A stretch of 64,000 bases of DNA from Candidatus Vicinibacter proximus (GCA_016713905.1 JADJOE010000001.1:248001-312000), one strand, 5' to 3'. Counted from the stretch's first letter, positions 42,912 to 52,329 are shown. Program-made: numbers and translations. The notes: a model not told the origin generated them from the sequence alone.

Positions 42912-43382
42912 ATGAAAGTATTTTTCTTTGCTGTTTTGGTTAGTTTAAGTGGTTTTATTGCTGCGCAAAAGATAACCCCAGAGGTTATTGGATCTGCAGG
43001 AGATGTTTTTAAATCCGGGGGATTTACGCTGGAATGGACTTTGGGTGAAATTGCAACAGAGAGCCTGACGTCAACTAATTTTAAACTCACTCAAGGTTTT
43101 CATCAAGGAAGAATAGTGATTTCTTCTGTCTCAAATCCTGTCCTTGAAGGGTTTAATGTTTATCCAAATCCTGTACGGGCAAGCCTTAGTATGGAGAATT
43201 TTACAAATGGAATGGTAGATTTTATTTTAACGGACATTCAAGGCTTGAAAGTTGTCCAAAATAAAATTACAGAAGGAGTTCATCTGCTCAATACAGAAAA
43301 TATTCCTGCCGGGGTATATATTTTAAAAGTGCAAAATCAAAACCAATCACAATATTTCAAAATTGAAAAATTAAATAAATAA
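42912..43382 (+). CDS. Short T9SS-sorted surface protein
   Basis: A 156-aa exported protein. Residues 1-19 are a signal peptide (MKVFFFAVLVSLSGFIAAQ). Residues of about 20-75 carry the motif VIGSAGDVFKSGG followed by LEWTLGEI, a small domain frequent in Bacteroidota secreted proteins. The remainder is a type A T9SS sorting domain (VYPNPVRASLSMEN, then FILTDIQGLKV, then IPAGVYILKV and a terminal Lys). It precedes a larger exported protein by 8 nt, probably one operon with a shared surface role. The ATG at 42912 was chosen for the signal peptide. Confidence 0.82.
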   Translation: MKVFFFAVLVSLSGFIAAQKITPEVIGSAGDVFKSGGFTLEWTLGEIATESLTSTNFKLTQGFHQGRIVISSVSNPVLEGFNVYPNPVRASLSMENFTNGMVDFILTDIQGLKVVQNKITEGVHLLNTENIPAGVYILKVQNQNQSQYFKIEKLNK

Positions 43383-43390
43383 TTTGAATC

Positions 43391-44998
43391 ATGAATAAAA
43401 GTCTACTAATCTTCGCATTCACCTTTGGTCTTATTGTTAATATGGTGGCACAAGGTCCATCATTTAAGTATCAGGGTGTAGCCCGTAATGCACAAAATGC
43501 TGCATTGGTGAATCAAAACATCTCGTTGCGACTTTCAATTGTTAATGCAGCAAATGCCACGGTTTATTCCGAAATTCATAATACAAGAACCTCAGATTTA
43601 GGAATTTTTAATGTAAATGTGTGTGGAGGATCTAATCCATCAGGCACATGTGCAGCAATAGATTGGAGTGTTTCCGGATATCAATTAAAAGTTGAATTAG
43701 ATCCAGCTGGCGGTTCAAGTTATTTGAATATGGGAAATTCTCCGATTTTAAGTGTTCCTGTTGCAGCATATGCAAGCAAGGCTGGATCCGTAACTGGGGA
43801 TAATGATGGGAATCCACAAAATGAATTGCAGACGCTTAGTTTTAATTCAAACAGTAACATGTTATCCATATCCCAAGGAAATAATGTAGATCTAACTGCC
43901 TTGAAGAATGATGCTGATTTTGATCCAACTAATGAAATTCAAACCATTTCTTTGGACACCACAAATAATGAAATTAGGTTGAGTAAAAATGGGGGTAGTT
44001 TTTTGTTACCATCAAGTGGAAACAGCTTGTGGACAAAAGCAGGAAGCGAGCTTAAATATTCTCATTCTTCCAGTGTTGGAATAACATTTAATCCAGGTAA
44101 ATTCGAACTCTCCTTTGGTCCAACATCTAAAAAGAATTTTACATCTAGTACAAATAAATGGGCTGAAGAGTATACAACATTTCCAACAAATGCAATGAAG
44201 ACAACGGCATACGGAGCTGAGATTCAAGAATATCCTGCAACATTTAGTCAATATTATCTAAGGTTTAATGCAGATACCTTCTTCCAAGTAAGGGCAACGA
44301 ATTTTACTTCACCCGGCGTAAGTACCCAATTGGTTTTAAGTAATGCAGTTCTAAGTGGAACCACACCCGTAAGGGTAATTGGAACCCTTTTGGATGCACA
44401 AGGCGGAATTGGAAGGGCTATCACCGCGTTAGCGGGCCGACCTGGATGTGGATTGGTTGCAGCTACAATTAATAATACCGTGACTCCATACATGGGGGTT
44501 TTTAGTCCTTCAAATCCAAATTCTTTGATAGGCGGAATTTATATAAATGGTACTCAATCAATAGTAGCAGCCAACATGAAAAACTTTTGGATGGATCACC
44601 CCACTGATCCAACAAAAGAAATTTGGTATGCTTGTGTGGAAGGTCCAGAAGCTGCAGCTTATGAAAGAGGAACAGCACAGTTGATCAATGGTGAGTGTGA
44701 AGTAAAGTTTAGTGAACATTTTGAAATTGTGATCAATCCTACAACAATGACAGTCCAGCTTACCCCACAGTCTTCTGAATCTGAAGGACTTGCAGTTGTA
44801 GAACGAACAGCTACTGGCTTTAAAGTCAGAGAACTTAGAAAAGGAAAAGGGACATATAAATTTGATTGGGAGGTAAAAGGAGTAAGAAAAGGATATGAAG
44901 ACTATAAAGCCATAAGAGTTAAAGGACTTGAAACACCAGTGTTAGTTAAAGAAGGATCATCCATTGGGTTGGACTGGAAGGTAACAAATCAAAAGTAA
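43391..44998 (+). CDS. Large secreted surface protein, fibre-like
   Basis: A 535-aa exported protein with a signal peptide at residues 1-20 ending in VAQ. Residues of about 25-125 form a domain frequent in Bacteroidota surface proteins (FKYQGVARNAQNAALVNQNI). The centre is repetitive and Asn/Ser-rich, resembling fibre stalks. Residues of about 395-500 contain FWMDHPTDPTKEIWYACVEGPE, a pattern that recalls C-terminal domains of tail-fibre-like and cyanobacterial surface proteins (IDHP...VESPE). There is no recognisable T9SS tail. It follows the small T9SS protein by 8 nt. The exact function is unknown. Confidence 0.65.
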   Translation: MNKSLLIFAFTFGLIVNMVAQGPSFKYQGVARNAQNAALVNQNISLRLSIVNAANATVYSEIHNTRTSDLGIFNVNVCGGSNPSGTCAAIDWSVSGYQLKVELDPAGGSSYLNMGNSPILSVPVAAYASKAGSVTGDNDGNPQNELQTLSFNSNSNMLSISQGNNVDLTALKNDADFDPTNEIQTISLDTTNNEIRLSKNGGSFLLPSSGNSLWTKAGSELKYSHSSSVGITFNPGKFELSFGPTSKKNFTSSTNKWAEEYTTFPTNAMKTTAYGAEIQEYPATFSQYYLRFNADTFFQVRATNFTSPGVSTQLVLSNAVLSGTTPVRVIGTLLDAQGGIGRAITALAGRPGCGLVAATINNTVTPYMGVFSPSNPNSLIGGIYINGTQSIVAANMKNFWMDHPTDPTKEIWYACVEGPEAAAYERGTAQLINGECEVKFSEHFEIVINPTTMTVQLTPQSSESEGLAVVERTATGFKVRELRKGKGTYKFDWEVKGVRKGYEDYKAIRVKGLETPVLVKEGSSIGLDWKVTNQK

Positions 44999-45021
44999 AT
45001 TAAATTTAATAAAATATAATA

Positions 45022-45053
45022 AAAGCCTCTACATTATATGTGGAGGCTTTTTT
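45022..45053. terminator. Bidirectional terminator after the surface protein operon
   Basis: A 12-bp stem with one G:U pair (AAAGCCTCTACA / TGTGGAGGCTTT) and a TTATA loop, followed by T residues. It lies between convergent genes. Confidence 0.85.
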
Positions 45054-45115
45054 ATTGTATCGGTTATATTTTAAAATTAATTTATTTAAAGAGACACAAA
45101 AATTAGAGGCAACGA

Positions 45116-45628
45116 TTACAGTTCGTTTTCCTTATTGTTCAAATTGTTATACAGACGATCGAAATACTTTAGTTTTATATAATAATCCATCATTTTTTGG
45201 ATAACATCCTTTGAATTGTCGCCATGATCAAATTGAACAAGATATTTTTCAATCTCATTTTTTTCATTTAAATAGAGCTGGTCGACAGTTTCTTTGAGTG
45301 ATATGATTTCTTTTGAATTGTTGTTATCAACAGCCTTATCTATCATTTCATGGAGATCCATCATTTCAGATAAGAAAAGAGTATTAGGTTTTGGTTCATT
45401 TAGATCCGGACCCAATTTGAGATTAAGAATGTATTTTAGACGAAGCGAAGGGTTGGAAAGAACTCTAAAGGCTTCATTGTTGTATGCAGAACTAAGGTGA
45501 TTGACAGCGTCATCCTTATCAAGATGATCAGGATGACTTTCTCTTGATTTTATGTAATACTGTTTTCTTAAATGATCAAGATCTAAATTAAAAATACATG
45601 CTAATCCAAAATGTTCGAAATAGTCCAC
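45116..45628 (-). CDS. hscB: Fe-S co-chaperone HscB
   Basis: A 170-aa J-domain protein that delivers IscU-type scaffolds to an Hsp70 for iron-sulfur cluster transfer. The HPD motif is at residues 32-34 in ESHPDHL. The C-terminal half is a three-helix HscB-type bundle (LSEMMDLHEMIDKAVDNNN). No iscS, iscU or hscA gene is adjacent; its upstream neighbour is rseP, 1 nt away, suggesting one transcript. Confidence 0.88.
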   Translation of the reverse strand: MDYFEHFGLACIFNLDLDHLRKQYYIKSRESHPDHLDKDDAVNHLSSAYNNEAFRVLSNPSLRLKYILNLKLGPDLNEPKPNTLFLSEMMDLHEMIDKAVDNNNSKEIISLKETVDQLYLNEKNEIEKYLVQFDHGDNSKDVIQKMMDYYIKLKYFDRLYNNLNNKENEL

Positions 45629-45629
45629 A

Positions 45630-46967
45630 TTATTTATTTAGAAAGCGAAATAGATCTAAACCATTTGCATAGAGCAGTAAGCTAAGTAATAATATAAATC
45701 CAATTAAAGTTGCTTTTTCGATTATTTTGTCTGGAACCTTTTTTCCACTTATTACTTCAATCAACAAGAAAACTACATATCCTCCATCTAATGCAGGTAT
45801 TGGAAGTAAATTCATAAATCCCAAAATAATTGAAAGAATACCGGTCATTTTCCAGAACGATGTCCAATCCCAAGTTTTCTCAAACATATTTGCTATCGAA
45901 GCAAAGCCACCTAAGGAATCTTTAGCTTTAATTTTCCCTGCAAACATCTGCTTAAAAGCCATTAGTTGGCCTGACAATAAATCTACTCCTGTAGTTACCC
46001 CTTTAGGCAGAGATTCAAAAAAGCTAAAGTGTTCTTTTTCTGTTTTTAAGAATTTATCCATTAATTTCCAACCCAACCCAATAATACCTTTTTCATCAGA
46101 TAGCACACTTATATTTATACTATCCGCTCCTCGTAAAATACCAAGTTTAAAAGCTGTATTTGGTTTGTTCTTCAATTTGCGATGCGCTTCATGTAAGTAG
46201 CCTACATTTTCTCCATCAATAGAATATATTATATCGCCAGGAAGAACACCAGATTTTGATGCTGAAGAATTATCAAGTACCCGAGCGATAGAAATAGGAA
46301 TACGGGCACCCCAAAGTTCCATGGATTTAATTTCGGGTTTGGCCAGCTTTTGAGCATAATCCGGCGAAATCTTTAATTCAACAGGAACTTCATTTCTAAG
46401 TACAGTTATGTTGGTTGCGTTCTCTAAAACAATGCTCTTCAGTAATTTTCCCCTATCAAATCTTTCAAAATCTGAATTCCCAATTTTGATAATTTTATCA
46501 CCATCTCTAAAACCCATAGCATATGCAAAGCTATCTACACTTATTCCATATGTCATATTTGCAGTGGGTAGGTATTCTATACCATTTCTCCAAAGTAGCA
46601 TCCCAAAGATAAAAAAGCCAAGAATAAAGTTAACGGTTACGCCACCAAGCATAATAATTAATCTTTGCCATGCAGGTTTGGACCTAAACTCCCATGGTTG
46701 GGGTTCTTGTTTGAGTTGTTCAGTATCAAAGCTTTCATCCACCATGCCAGAAATTTTAACATAACCACCAAGGGGAAGCCAACCAATACCGTATTCCGTT
46801 TCACCTATTTTCTTTTTAAATAAAGCAAAATATGGATCAAAAAACAAGTAAAATTTTTCAACCCGAGTCTTAAACCAACGGGCAGGAAAGAAATGACCAC
46901 ATTCGTGCAAAACCACCAAGATTGTGAGACTTAAGACAAATTGGCTTATCATTATTAAATTGTCCAT
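45630..46967 (-). CDS. rseP: Site-2 intramembrane metalloprotease RseP
   Basis: A 445-aa inner-membrane zinc protease that cuts membrane-bound regulators within the bilayer, classically an anti-sigma factor after a first periplasmic cut. The HECGH zinc motif is at residues 21-25 in the first helix, two PDZ domains lie in the middle, and the second-site motif MNLLPIPALDGG is in the C-terminal membrane part. The ATG at 46967 is used; the frame continues to 47165 but overlaps the divergent rsmE start with no family similarity. In this genome the ECF/barrel protein at 13.3-15.3 kb is one possible client (inference only). Confidence 0.92.
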   Translation of the reverse strand: MDNLIMISQFVLSLTILVVLHECGHFFPARWFKTRVEKFYLFFDPYFALFKKKIGETEYGIGWLPLGGYVKISGMVDESFDTEQLKQEPQPWEFRSKPAWQRLIIMLGGVTVNFILGFFIFGMLLWRNGIEYLPTANMTYGISVDSFAYAMGFRDGDKIIKIGNSDFERFDRGKLLKSIVLENATNITVLRNEVPVELKISPDYAQKLAKPEIKSMELWGARIPISIARVLDNSSASKSGVLPGDIIYSIDGENVGYLHEAHRKLKNKPNTAFKLGILRGADSINISVLSDEKGIIGLGWKLMDKFLKTEKEHFSFFESLPKGVTTGVDLLSGQLMAFKQMFAGKIKAKDSLGGFASIANMFEKTWDWTSFWKMTGILSIILGFMNLLPIPALDGGYVVFLLIEVISGKKVPDKIIEKATLIGFILLLSLLLYANGLDLFRFLNK

Positions 46968-47099
46968 GGTACTAATATTGAAGTTGAAAACTACAAAAAC
47001 GAAGAATTGTTTAGGTGGCGAAGATAAGTACTTAAATTCAGGATTTGTAACTCTCAATTTACGCATCAATTTATAGGAATCTATAAAAGAGAATACCGA

Positions 47100-47107
47100 T
47101 ATCTTTG
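47100..47107 (+). promoter_or_regulatory. Candidate -7 promoter element for rsmE
   Basis: TATCTTTG, consensus -7, ends 17 nt before the rsmE ATG. A minus-strand TATCTTCG at 47019-47026 could serve the divergent rseP. Confidence 0.5.
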
Positions 47108-47124
47108 GGCATAATTTTTCAATC

Positions 47125-47832
47125 ATGCTTTTGTTTAAGGGATTAAGAAATGGCCAGAGAAACATTTTACTTTCACCTGAAGAAAGTCACCACTGTTTAA
47201 AAGTTACCAGACATAAATTGGGCGATATCGTTTTAGTATCAGATTTTGAAGGTATTATTTGGTCCGGAAGGATCGTAGGAACTGTAAAAGATCAATGCGA
47301 CATTGAAATAATTGAAATTTCAAAAGAAATAAAAGTAAAGGGGGGAAAAGTATCGATAGCTGTAAGTTTGACAAATCATTTGGATAGGTTTGAATGGTTT
47401 CTAGAAAAGGCAGTAGAAACGGGAGCTGACCAAATTTATCCTATGGTGTGCGCACGAACCGAGAATCATAAGCAAAAGAGGGAACGATGGGAAAAAATTA
47501 TTTTGTCCGCCGCAAAGCAAACATTAAGACCTAGTCTACCTATTCTTGAACCTTTAATAAATTTTGAAGCATTACTAAAAACAAATAGCACGGCGCAACG
47601 TTTTATCTGTCATTGTGAAGATGGTGCGGATCAGTTTATCGGGTCAGTATATAATTCAAACCAAGATGTAATTGTGTTGGTTGGCCCTGAAGGAGATTTC
47701 TCGAGTTCAGAAATAAGTAATAGTCTTTTGGCCGGCTTTAAAGAGGTAAATTTAGGAGACTTCCGATTGAGGACCGAAACTGCAGCAATTGCATCCTGTA
47801 TCATTTTACAAACCATAAAAAATATTAAATGA
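47125..47832 (+). CDS. rsmE: 16S rRNA (uracil-N3) methyltransferase RsmE
   Basis: Methylates U1498 of 16S rRNA. The 235-aa SPOUT-fold protein has the N-terminal PUA-like region (LSPEESHHCLKVTRHKLGD) and the SPOUT knot motifs LVGPEGDFSSSE and LGDFRLRTETAA near the C-terminus, all family hallmarks. It overlaps the DUF4159 gene by 4 nt (ATGA), an order I recall as common in Bacteroidota. Confidence 0.95.
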   Translation: MLLFKGLRNGQRNILLSPEESHHCLKVTRHKLGDIVLVSDFEGIIWSGRIVGTVKDQCDIEIIEISKEIKVKGGKVSIAVSLTNHLDRFEWFLEKAVETGADQIYPMVCARTENHKQKRERWEKIILSAAKQTLRPSLPILEPLINFEALLKTNSTAQRFICHCEDGADQFIGSVYNSNQDVIVLVGPEGDFSSSEISNSLLAGFKEVNLGDFRLRTETAAIASCIILQTIKNIK

Positions 47833-48494
47833 CAAACAGATATTTTATACAAATTGCTTTACTATCCATTCTTTCTTGTTTGGCTTTTTCTACCGCTCCA
47901 CCCAGTATTAAACTTGGTTTATTAAAATATAATGGCGGTGGAGATTGGTATGCAAATCCGACTTCTTTAAGTAATTTATCCAAATTTTGTAATAAAGAAA
48001 TAAGAACTAATCTTGATATTAACTATGGAACGGTTGAAGTTGGTAGTGCAGAAATTTTCAACTATCCATTTATTCACATGACAGGACATGGCAATGTTGT
48101 GTTTAGTGATATGGAATCTCAAAATTTAAGACAATACTTAATTGCTGGTGGATTTCTTCATATTGATGACAACTTTGGTATGAATCCTTTTATTCGGCCA
48201 TCTATGAAAAAGGTGTTTCCCGAATTGGAATTTATAGAACTACCTTTCAATCACCCTATTTATCATCAGTCCTTCAATTTTAAAAATGGGTTGCCTAAAA
48301 TCCATAAACACGAAGGAAATGCCCCCCAAGGCTTTGGCTTGTTATGGGAAGGAAGGTTGATTTGTTTTTATACTTATGAATGTGATTTGGGAGATGGATG
48401 GGAGGATAGAGAAGTTCACAAAGATCCTGAAGAAATTAGGACTCAAGCCCTACAAATGGGAGCCAATTTAGTTCAATATGCTTTTACGAGATAA
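47829..48494 (+). CDS. DUF4159 protein
   Basis: A 221-aa exported protein with a signal peptide at about residues 1-21. The body reads as the DUF4159 flavodoxin/class I amidotransferase-like fold: IKLGLLKYNGGGDWY, HMTGHGNVVFSD, GGFLHIDDNFGMN and ELPFNHPIYHQ. Activity is unknown. Translational coupling to rsmE is visible from the ATGA overlap, though the two products act in different compartments. Confidence 0.88.
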   Translation: MTNRYFIQIALLSILSCLAFSTAPPSIKLGLLKYNGGGDWYANPTSLSNLSKFCNKEIRTNLDINYGTVEVGSAEIFNYPFIHMTGHGNVVFSDMESQNLRQYLIAGGFLHIDDNFGMNPFIRPSMKKVFPELEFIELPFNHPIYHQSFNFKNGLPKIHKHEGNAPQGFGLLWEGRLICFYTYECDLGDGWEDREVHKDPEEIRTQALQMGANLVQYAFTR

Positions 48495-48498
48495 GGAT

Positions 48499-49008
48499 CT
48501 AGAGAAAAGAAATAGTTTTGTCTTCTAAAGATTTTATATTTATTGTTTGGGAAGCTACCAACACCCATTTTTCATCAATAAAGGTGTAGAGTTGAACTAC
48601 ATATAATCCTGGTTGAGCGAATTTCATGTATATATTGGTACTCAGCATTTTTTGGCGAATTCCATTGCCAAAATCAATAAGGTATTTTTGATTTGGATTA
48701 AATTCTATAAACACAAAATTGAGTAATTCATTGGTAACAAAATTTCCTTGAATTATCAATTTTCCTGACTTTTCTAATTCAGATTTTTGGATTAAAGTAT
48801 TGTTTTGTATGGAGTTAAAGGTCTTGTTTTTACTTAAGAATCCTGAGCCCGAAATGGTTTCAGGATCCGGGGTAATAGACCGTCCAAGTATCATATAGCT
48901 TCCAATGATACCGACTATAGTGATAATAAATGCTAAAAGAAGGTCTTTTGTCCTTTCGGTAAGACCTTTAAAAGGTAAGAAGCTTAATAAACTTAAATTG
49001 CGTTCCAT
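48499..49008 (-). CDS. Hypothetical single-pass membrane protein with Ig-like part
   Basis: An unrecognised 169-aa protein. A basic N-terminus (about 1-22) is followed by one membrane helix at about 24-42, and then a predicted periplasmic beta-sandwich resembling a PKD/Ig-like fold (FVFIEFNPNQKYLIDFGNG, then FAQPGLYVVQLYTF). Such layouts may bind other envelope proteins, but no assignment is possible. It is convergent with DUF4159, ending 4 nt away. Confidence 0.55.
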   Translation of the reverse strand: MERNLSLLSFLPFKGLTERTKDLLLAFIITIVGIIGSYMILGRSITPDPETISGSGFLSKNKTFNSIQNNTLIQKSELEKSGKLIIQGNFVTNELLNFVFIEFNPNQKYLIDFGNGIRQKMLSTNIYMKFAQPGLYVVQLYTFIDEKWVLVASQTINIKSLEDKTISFL

Positions 49009-49192
49009 TAAAAATCAGATCTGGGAGAGCAAATATATAACAATTAATCATAATATTAATTATAAATAACTATATTTTAAATAATTATATATATTTTATA
49101 AATATAATATGTATAATTTGATATAAAAATTAATAATCCCCCAGAATTTCAATAAAACCAAGTGTAAAAACCAGAGCCATTAAAATACTTGC

Positions 49193-49200
49193 TACCTTTG
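49193..49200 (+). promoter_or_regulatory. Candidate -7 promoter element for the DedA gene
   Basis: TACCTTTG ends 17 nt before the ATG at 49218, following an extremely AT-rich stretch at about 49030-49130. Confidence 0.5.
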
Positions 49201-49217
49201 GAGTGTAAAAAAATAAA

Positions 49218-49877
49218 ATGGATTGGTTAAAACAATTATTAGATTTCCTTTTGCATGTTGACGTTCATTTGGTTGAGTTAACAACTCAATATGGGATCTA
49301 CATATATATTATACTTTTTTTAATTCTTTTTTCTGAAACCGGACTTGTTGTAGCTGCTATTTTACCTGGTGACAGTCTTTTGTTTGCAGCAGGAGCAATG
49401 GCCTCAAGTGGTAATTTGGATTTACTCACCGTGATGTTTGTTTGTATAATAGGAGCAATTTTAGGGAATACAGTAAATTTTTTTATTGGTAAATGGTTAG
49501 GGCCAAAAGTTTTCGAACAAGATTCTAAATATTTCAGAAAAGATTACTTAATCAGAACACAAAAGTTTTATGAAAAACATGGAGGTAAAGCCTTAGTAAT
49601 TGGAAGGTTTTTACCTTTAATCAGAACTTTTGTGCCGTTGGTTGCAGGGATCGGTAAAATGAATTCAGGTCGGTTTACTTATTACAATGTACTAGGTGCC
49701 ATTCTCTGGATTATTCCTTTGACTACAATCGGGTTTTTATTTGGTAATATTCCCTTTGTTAAGAATAATTTTTCATTGGTTATAATTTTTATCATAATTA
49801 TAAGTGCAATGCCATTATTTATTACAATTCTTAACCGTAAGCGTATTTTTAGCAAAACTAAAATATTTGATGAATAA
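49218..49877 (+). CDS. DedA-family (VTT domain) membrane protein
   Basis: A 219-aa membrane protein with about five helices. DedA proteins are proposed undecaprenyl-phosphate or lipid flippases needed for envelope integrity. The conserved segments are present: ETGLVVAAILPGDSLLFAAGA near residue 41, GNTVNFFIGKWLGP near 89, and the amphipathic FYEKHGGKALVIGRFLPLIRTFVP near 117. The symporter gene follows 36 nt downstream. Confidence 0.92.
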   Translation: MDWLKQLLDFLLHVDVHLVELTTQYGIYIYIILFLILFSETGLVVAAILPGDSLLFAAGAMASSGNLDLLTVMFVCIIGAILGNTVNFFIGKWLGPKVFEQDSKYFRKDYLIRTQKFYEKHGGKALVIGRFLPLIRTFVPLVAGIGKMNSGRFTYYNVLGAILWIIPLTTIGFLFGNIPFVKNNFSLVIIFIIIISAMPLFITILNRKRIFSKTKIFDE

Positions 49878-49913
49878 GTCAGATTTTAATGCACCGAATT
49901 CCTACTGTTGATT

Positions 49914-51287
49914 ATGAAAAGCCGTATTCGCAAACACATCAAATTGGTTTATTTGTTCACCATTATAATTGGTGTATTCTCAGCTTTACATGGTTTAATA
50001 CAGTTTGATATTCCAGACACGGTTAGTGGAGGGATTAGATGGGTTGGGATAATTGGATTGTTAATAATAGGAATAAATTCTAATAAGCTAACAACATGGA
50101 TTTTTATCAGCATGTTTATTGGCGCAGAAATTGGTTATGATTTTCCTGTCCTAGGAAATGAGCTTAATGTACTGAGTAAAATATTCATTAAATTAATTAA
50201 ATCGATTATTGCACCTCTTTTATTTGGAACTCTTATAGTGGGTATAGCGGGTCATTCCAATATAAAACAGGTGGGGAGACTAGGTTGGAAATCCTTATTA
50301 TATTTTGAAGTGGTGACTACTGTTGCTTTAGTTATTGGATTAATTGCAATAAACATAAGTAAGGCAGGAGTTGGCATAGTGAATACTGGAATTAAAGAGG
50401 AAATTCCTCAAACAATTAAACAGCAAGGCTGGAAGGACCTTGTACTTCATGTTTTTCCGGAAAATTTTATTAAAGCCATTTCTGAAGGACAGGTGTTACA
50501 GATTGTAGTTTTCTGTTTACTTTTTGCAATTTCTATGTTGTTTGTAAGTAAAGAGACAAGGAAGCCTTTTATTACTTTTGCTGAATCTCTGTCTTCAATT
50601 ATGTTTAAGTTTACCGACATAATTATGTACTTTGCTCCATTTGCAGTTGGTGGAGCAATTGCTTATACCATTTCTAATCTTGGAATTGATATAATGAAGA
50701 ATCTTATCCAATTGCTTCTTACCTTATATCTTTCACTAATAGCATTTGTATTATTGGTTTTTGTACCGATGATATTCTTTTTTAAAATTCCGATAAAAAG
50801 ATTTATTGCATATGTTACAGAGCCGGTGACTATTGCTTTTGGTACAGCGAGCTCTGAGGCAGCGCTGCCATTAGCTATGGAAAATATGGAAAAATTTGGT
50901 GTAAACCGAGAAGTTGTTGCTTTTGTACTTCCAACGGGTTTAAGTTTTAATTTGGATGGTACAACGTTGTATTTATCTTTAGCTGCGATTTTTGTAGCAC
51001 AAGCTGCAGGAATTGAACTGACTTTGGGTCAGCAAATAGTTATGCTACTAACACTTATGCTTACCAGTAAAGGTGTTGCCGGAGTGGCAAGAGCCTCATT
51101 AGTAATTTTAGCAGCTACAGTAAGTTCTTTTGGACTTCCGGAATGGCCAATTGCAGCAATTTTAGGAATTGATGCTTTAATGGATATGGCAAGAACTGCT
51201 GTCAATACTCTTGGTAATTGTTTAGCAACTGTGGTTATCGGTAAATGGGAAAATGAACTTAACATACCTACAGAAAAGATTAACTAA
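49914..51287 (+). CDS. Dicarboxylate/amino-acid:cation symporter (SDF/GltP type)
   Basis: A 457-aa glutamate- or dicarboxylate-type transporter of the inner membrane. The hairpin HP1 motif GTASSEAALP, the helix 7 FNLDGTTLY (usual NMDGT), HP2 SKGVAGVARAS and the helix 8 DALMDMARTAVNTLGN with its substrate-binding Asp/Arg/Asn residues are all present. It is somewhat longer at the N-terminus than archaeal GltPh. The ATG at 49914 is preferred over the TTG two codons earlier. Cotranscription with DedA is likely. Confidence 0.93.
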   Translation: MKSRIRKHIKLVYLFTIIIGVFSALHGLIQFDIPDTVSGGIRWVGIIGLLIIGINSNKLTTWIFISMFIGAEIGYDFPVLGNELNVLSKIFIKLIKSIIAPLLFGTLIVGIAGHSNIKQVGRLGWKSLLYFEVVTTVALVIGLIAINISKAGVGIVNTGIKEEIPQTIKQQGWKDLVLHVFPENFIKAISEGQVLQIVVFCLLFAISMLFVSKETRKPFITFAESLSSIMFKFTDIIMYFAPFAVGGAIAYTISNLGIDIMKNLIQLLLTLYLSLIAFVLLVFVPMIFFFKIPIKRFIAYVTEPVTIAFGTASSEAALPLAMENMEKFGVNREVVAFVLPTGLSFNLDGTTLYLSLAAIFVAQAAGIELTLGQQIVMLLTLMLTSKGVAGVARASLVILAATVSSFGLPEWPIAAILGIDALMDMARTAVNTLGNCLATVVIGKWENELNIPTEKIN

Positions 51288-51455
51288 CTTGAAATTTAAA
51301 GAACGTTGAATTTCGATTAGTATAAATTCCAAGAAAAAATATTTTTTGATCTTTTTCAAATGTGATGTATTAAAAGACTTTTATCTTTCTATTGATTATA
51401 ATTTACTGTTAAGCTGTATTATAATAGATATAACTAATTTTAAGAAAATTAAAAG

Positions 51456-52322
51456 TTAGTGAATCTTTCTAGAATGTTTCCATCTTTTGTGTGACCAAAG
51501 CCAGTTTGAAGGATCTTTTATAATTGTTTTTTCAAGTTGCGACATAAATTTTTGCGTAATTTCTCCAAAGGAACAACTGGAAGGATTTTCTACTAACATA
51601 CTAAACTCTAAGGTGTAATAGGATCTTTTGATTCTTTGCATTTCCATATAAATTACAGGTAAATTATAAGCTCTTGCATATTTTTCCAAACCATGCAAAC
51701 ATGCAGTTTCTTTATTAAAAAATTTTACCCAAATTGCATCATTAACGTTGGAGGGATTCTGATCTGCCATTAGTAGAATAAGTTTTCCATTTGGAATTTC
51801 TTCAATCATTTTTCTAGTTTCACTGGTAGGCAAAAGCAACATTGAACTTTTGGCTCTTAATTTTCTAATATAATTTTCAACATAAGGATTAGAAATTTTT
51901 TTATAAATACCAATGACTTTATTTTGAAAATAGTAACCAATTCCTAATACTGTCCATTCCCAGTTATTGTAATGCCCACAAACACAAATTACAGACTGCC
52001 CTTTATTTAAATAGTCATTTACAAGGTTGGAATTGATGAATGTGTTTCTGGTAAATATTTCTTCTTTACTCAGCAGCAATCCCTTGATGCCCTCAATAAA
52101 TATATCAGAGATGTTTTGGTAAGTTTTTTTAATTATATTTATTTTTTCTATACCTCTTAAATTGGGAAAGCATGAAACCAGATTATCTTCTATTACCTTA
52201 CGACGATATCTAATTATATAAAATAAGACATAATACACAATATCAGAGAGAAGACGCAGTACTCCGAAGGGCAAGAACCTGAAGAAAAAAAGAAAAAATC
52301 GGATAATTAAATAAATTAGCAT
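51456..52322 (-). CDS. LpxL/HtrB-family lipid A acyltransferase
   Basis: A 288-aa inner-membrane-associated acyltransferase that adds a secondary acyl chain to lipid A. The HxxxxD-like catalytic region reads GHYNNWEW near residue 116, followed by LMADQNP near 185. One N-terminal membrane anchor is visible. The ATG directly follows a minus-strand TATTTTTG by 7 nt, so the mRNA may have almost no leader. It is convergent with the symporter gene and divergent from GH92. Confidence 0.85.
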   Translation of the reverse strand: MLIYLIIRFFLFFFRFLPFGVLRLLSDIVYYVLFYIIRYRRKVIEDNLVSCFPNLRGIEKINIIKKTYQNISDIFIEGIKGLLLSKEEIFTRNTFINSNLVNDYLNKGQSVICVCGHYNNWEWTVLGIGYYFQNKVIGIYKKISNPYVENYIRKLRAKSSMLLLPTSETRKMIEEIPNGKLILLMADQNPSNVNDAIWVKFFNKETACLHGLEKYARAYNLPVIYMEMQRIKRSYYTLEFSMLVENPSSCSFGEITQKFMSQLEKTIIKDPSNWLWSHKRWKHSRKIH

Positions 52323-52329
52323 GCGAGTG

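Noticed and set aside
43391..44998. Prophage tail-fibre gene
   Set aside because: It has a signal peptide, forms an operon with a T9SS protein, and no other phage gene is in the window.
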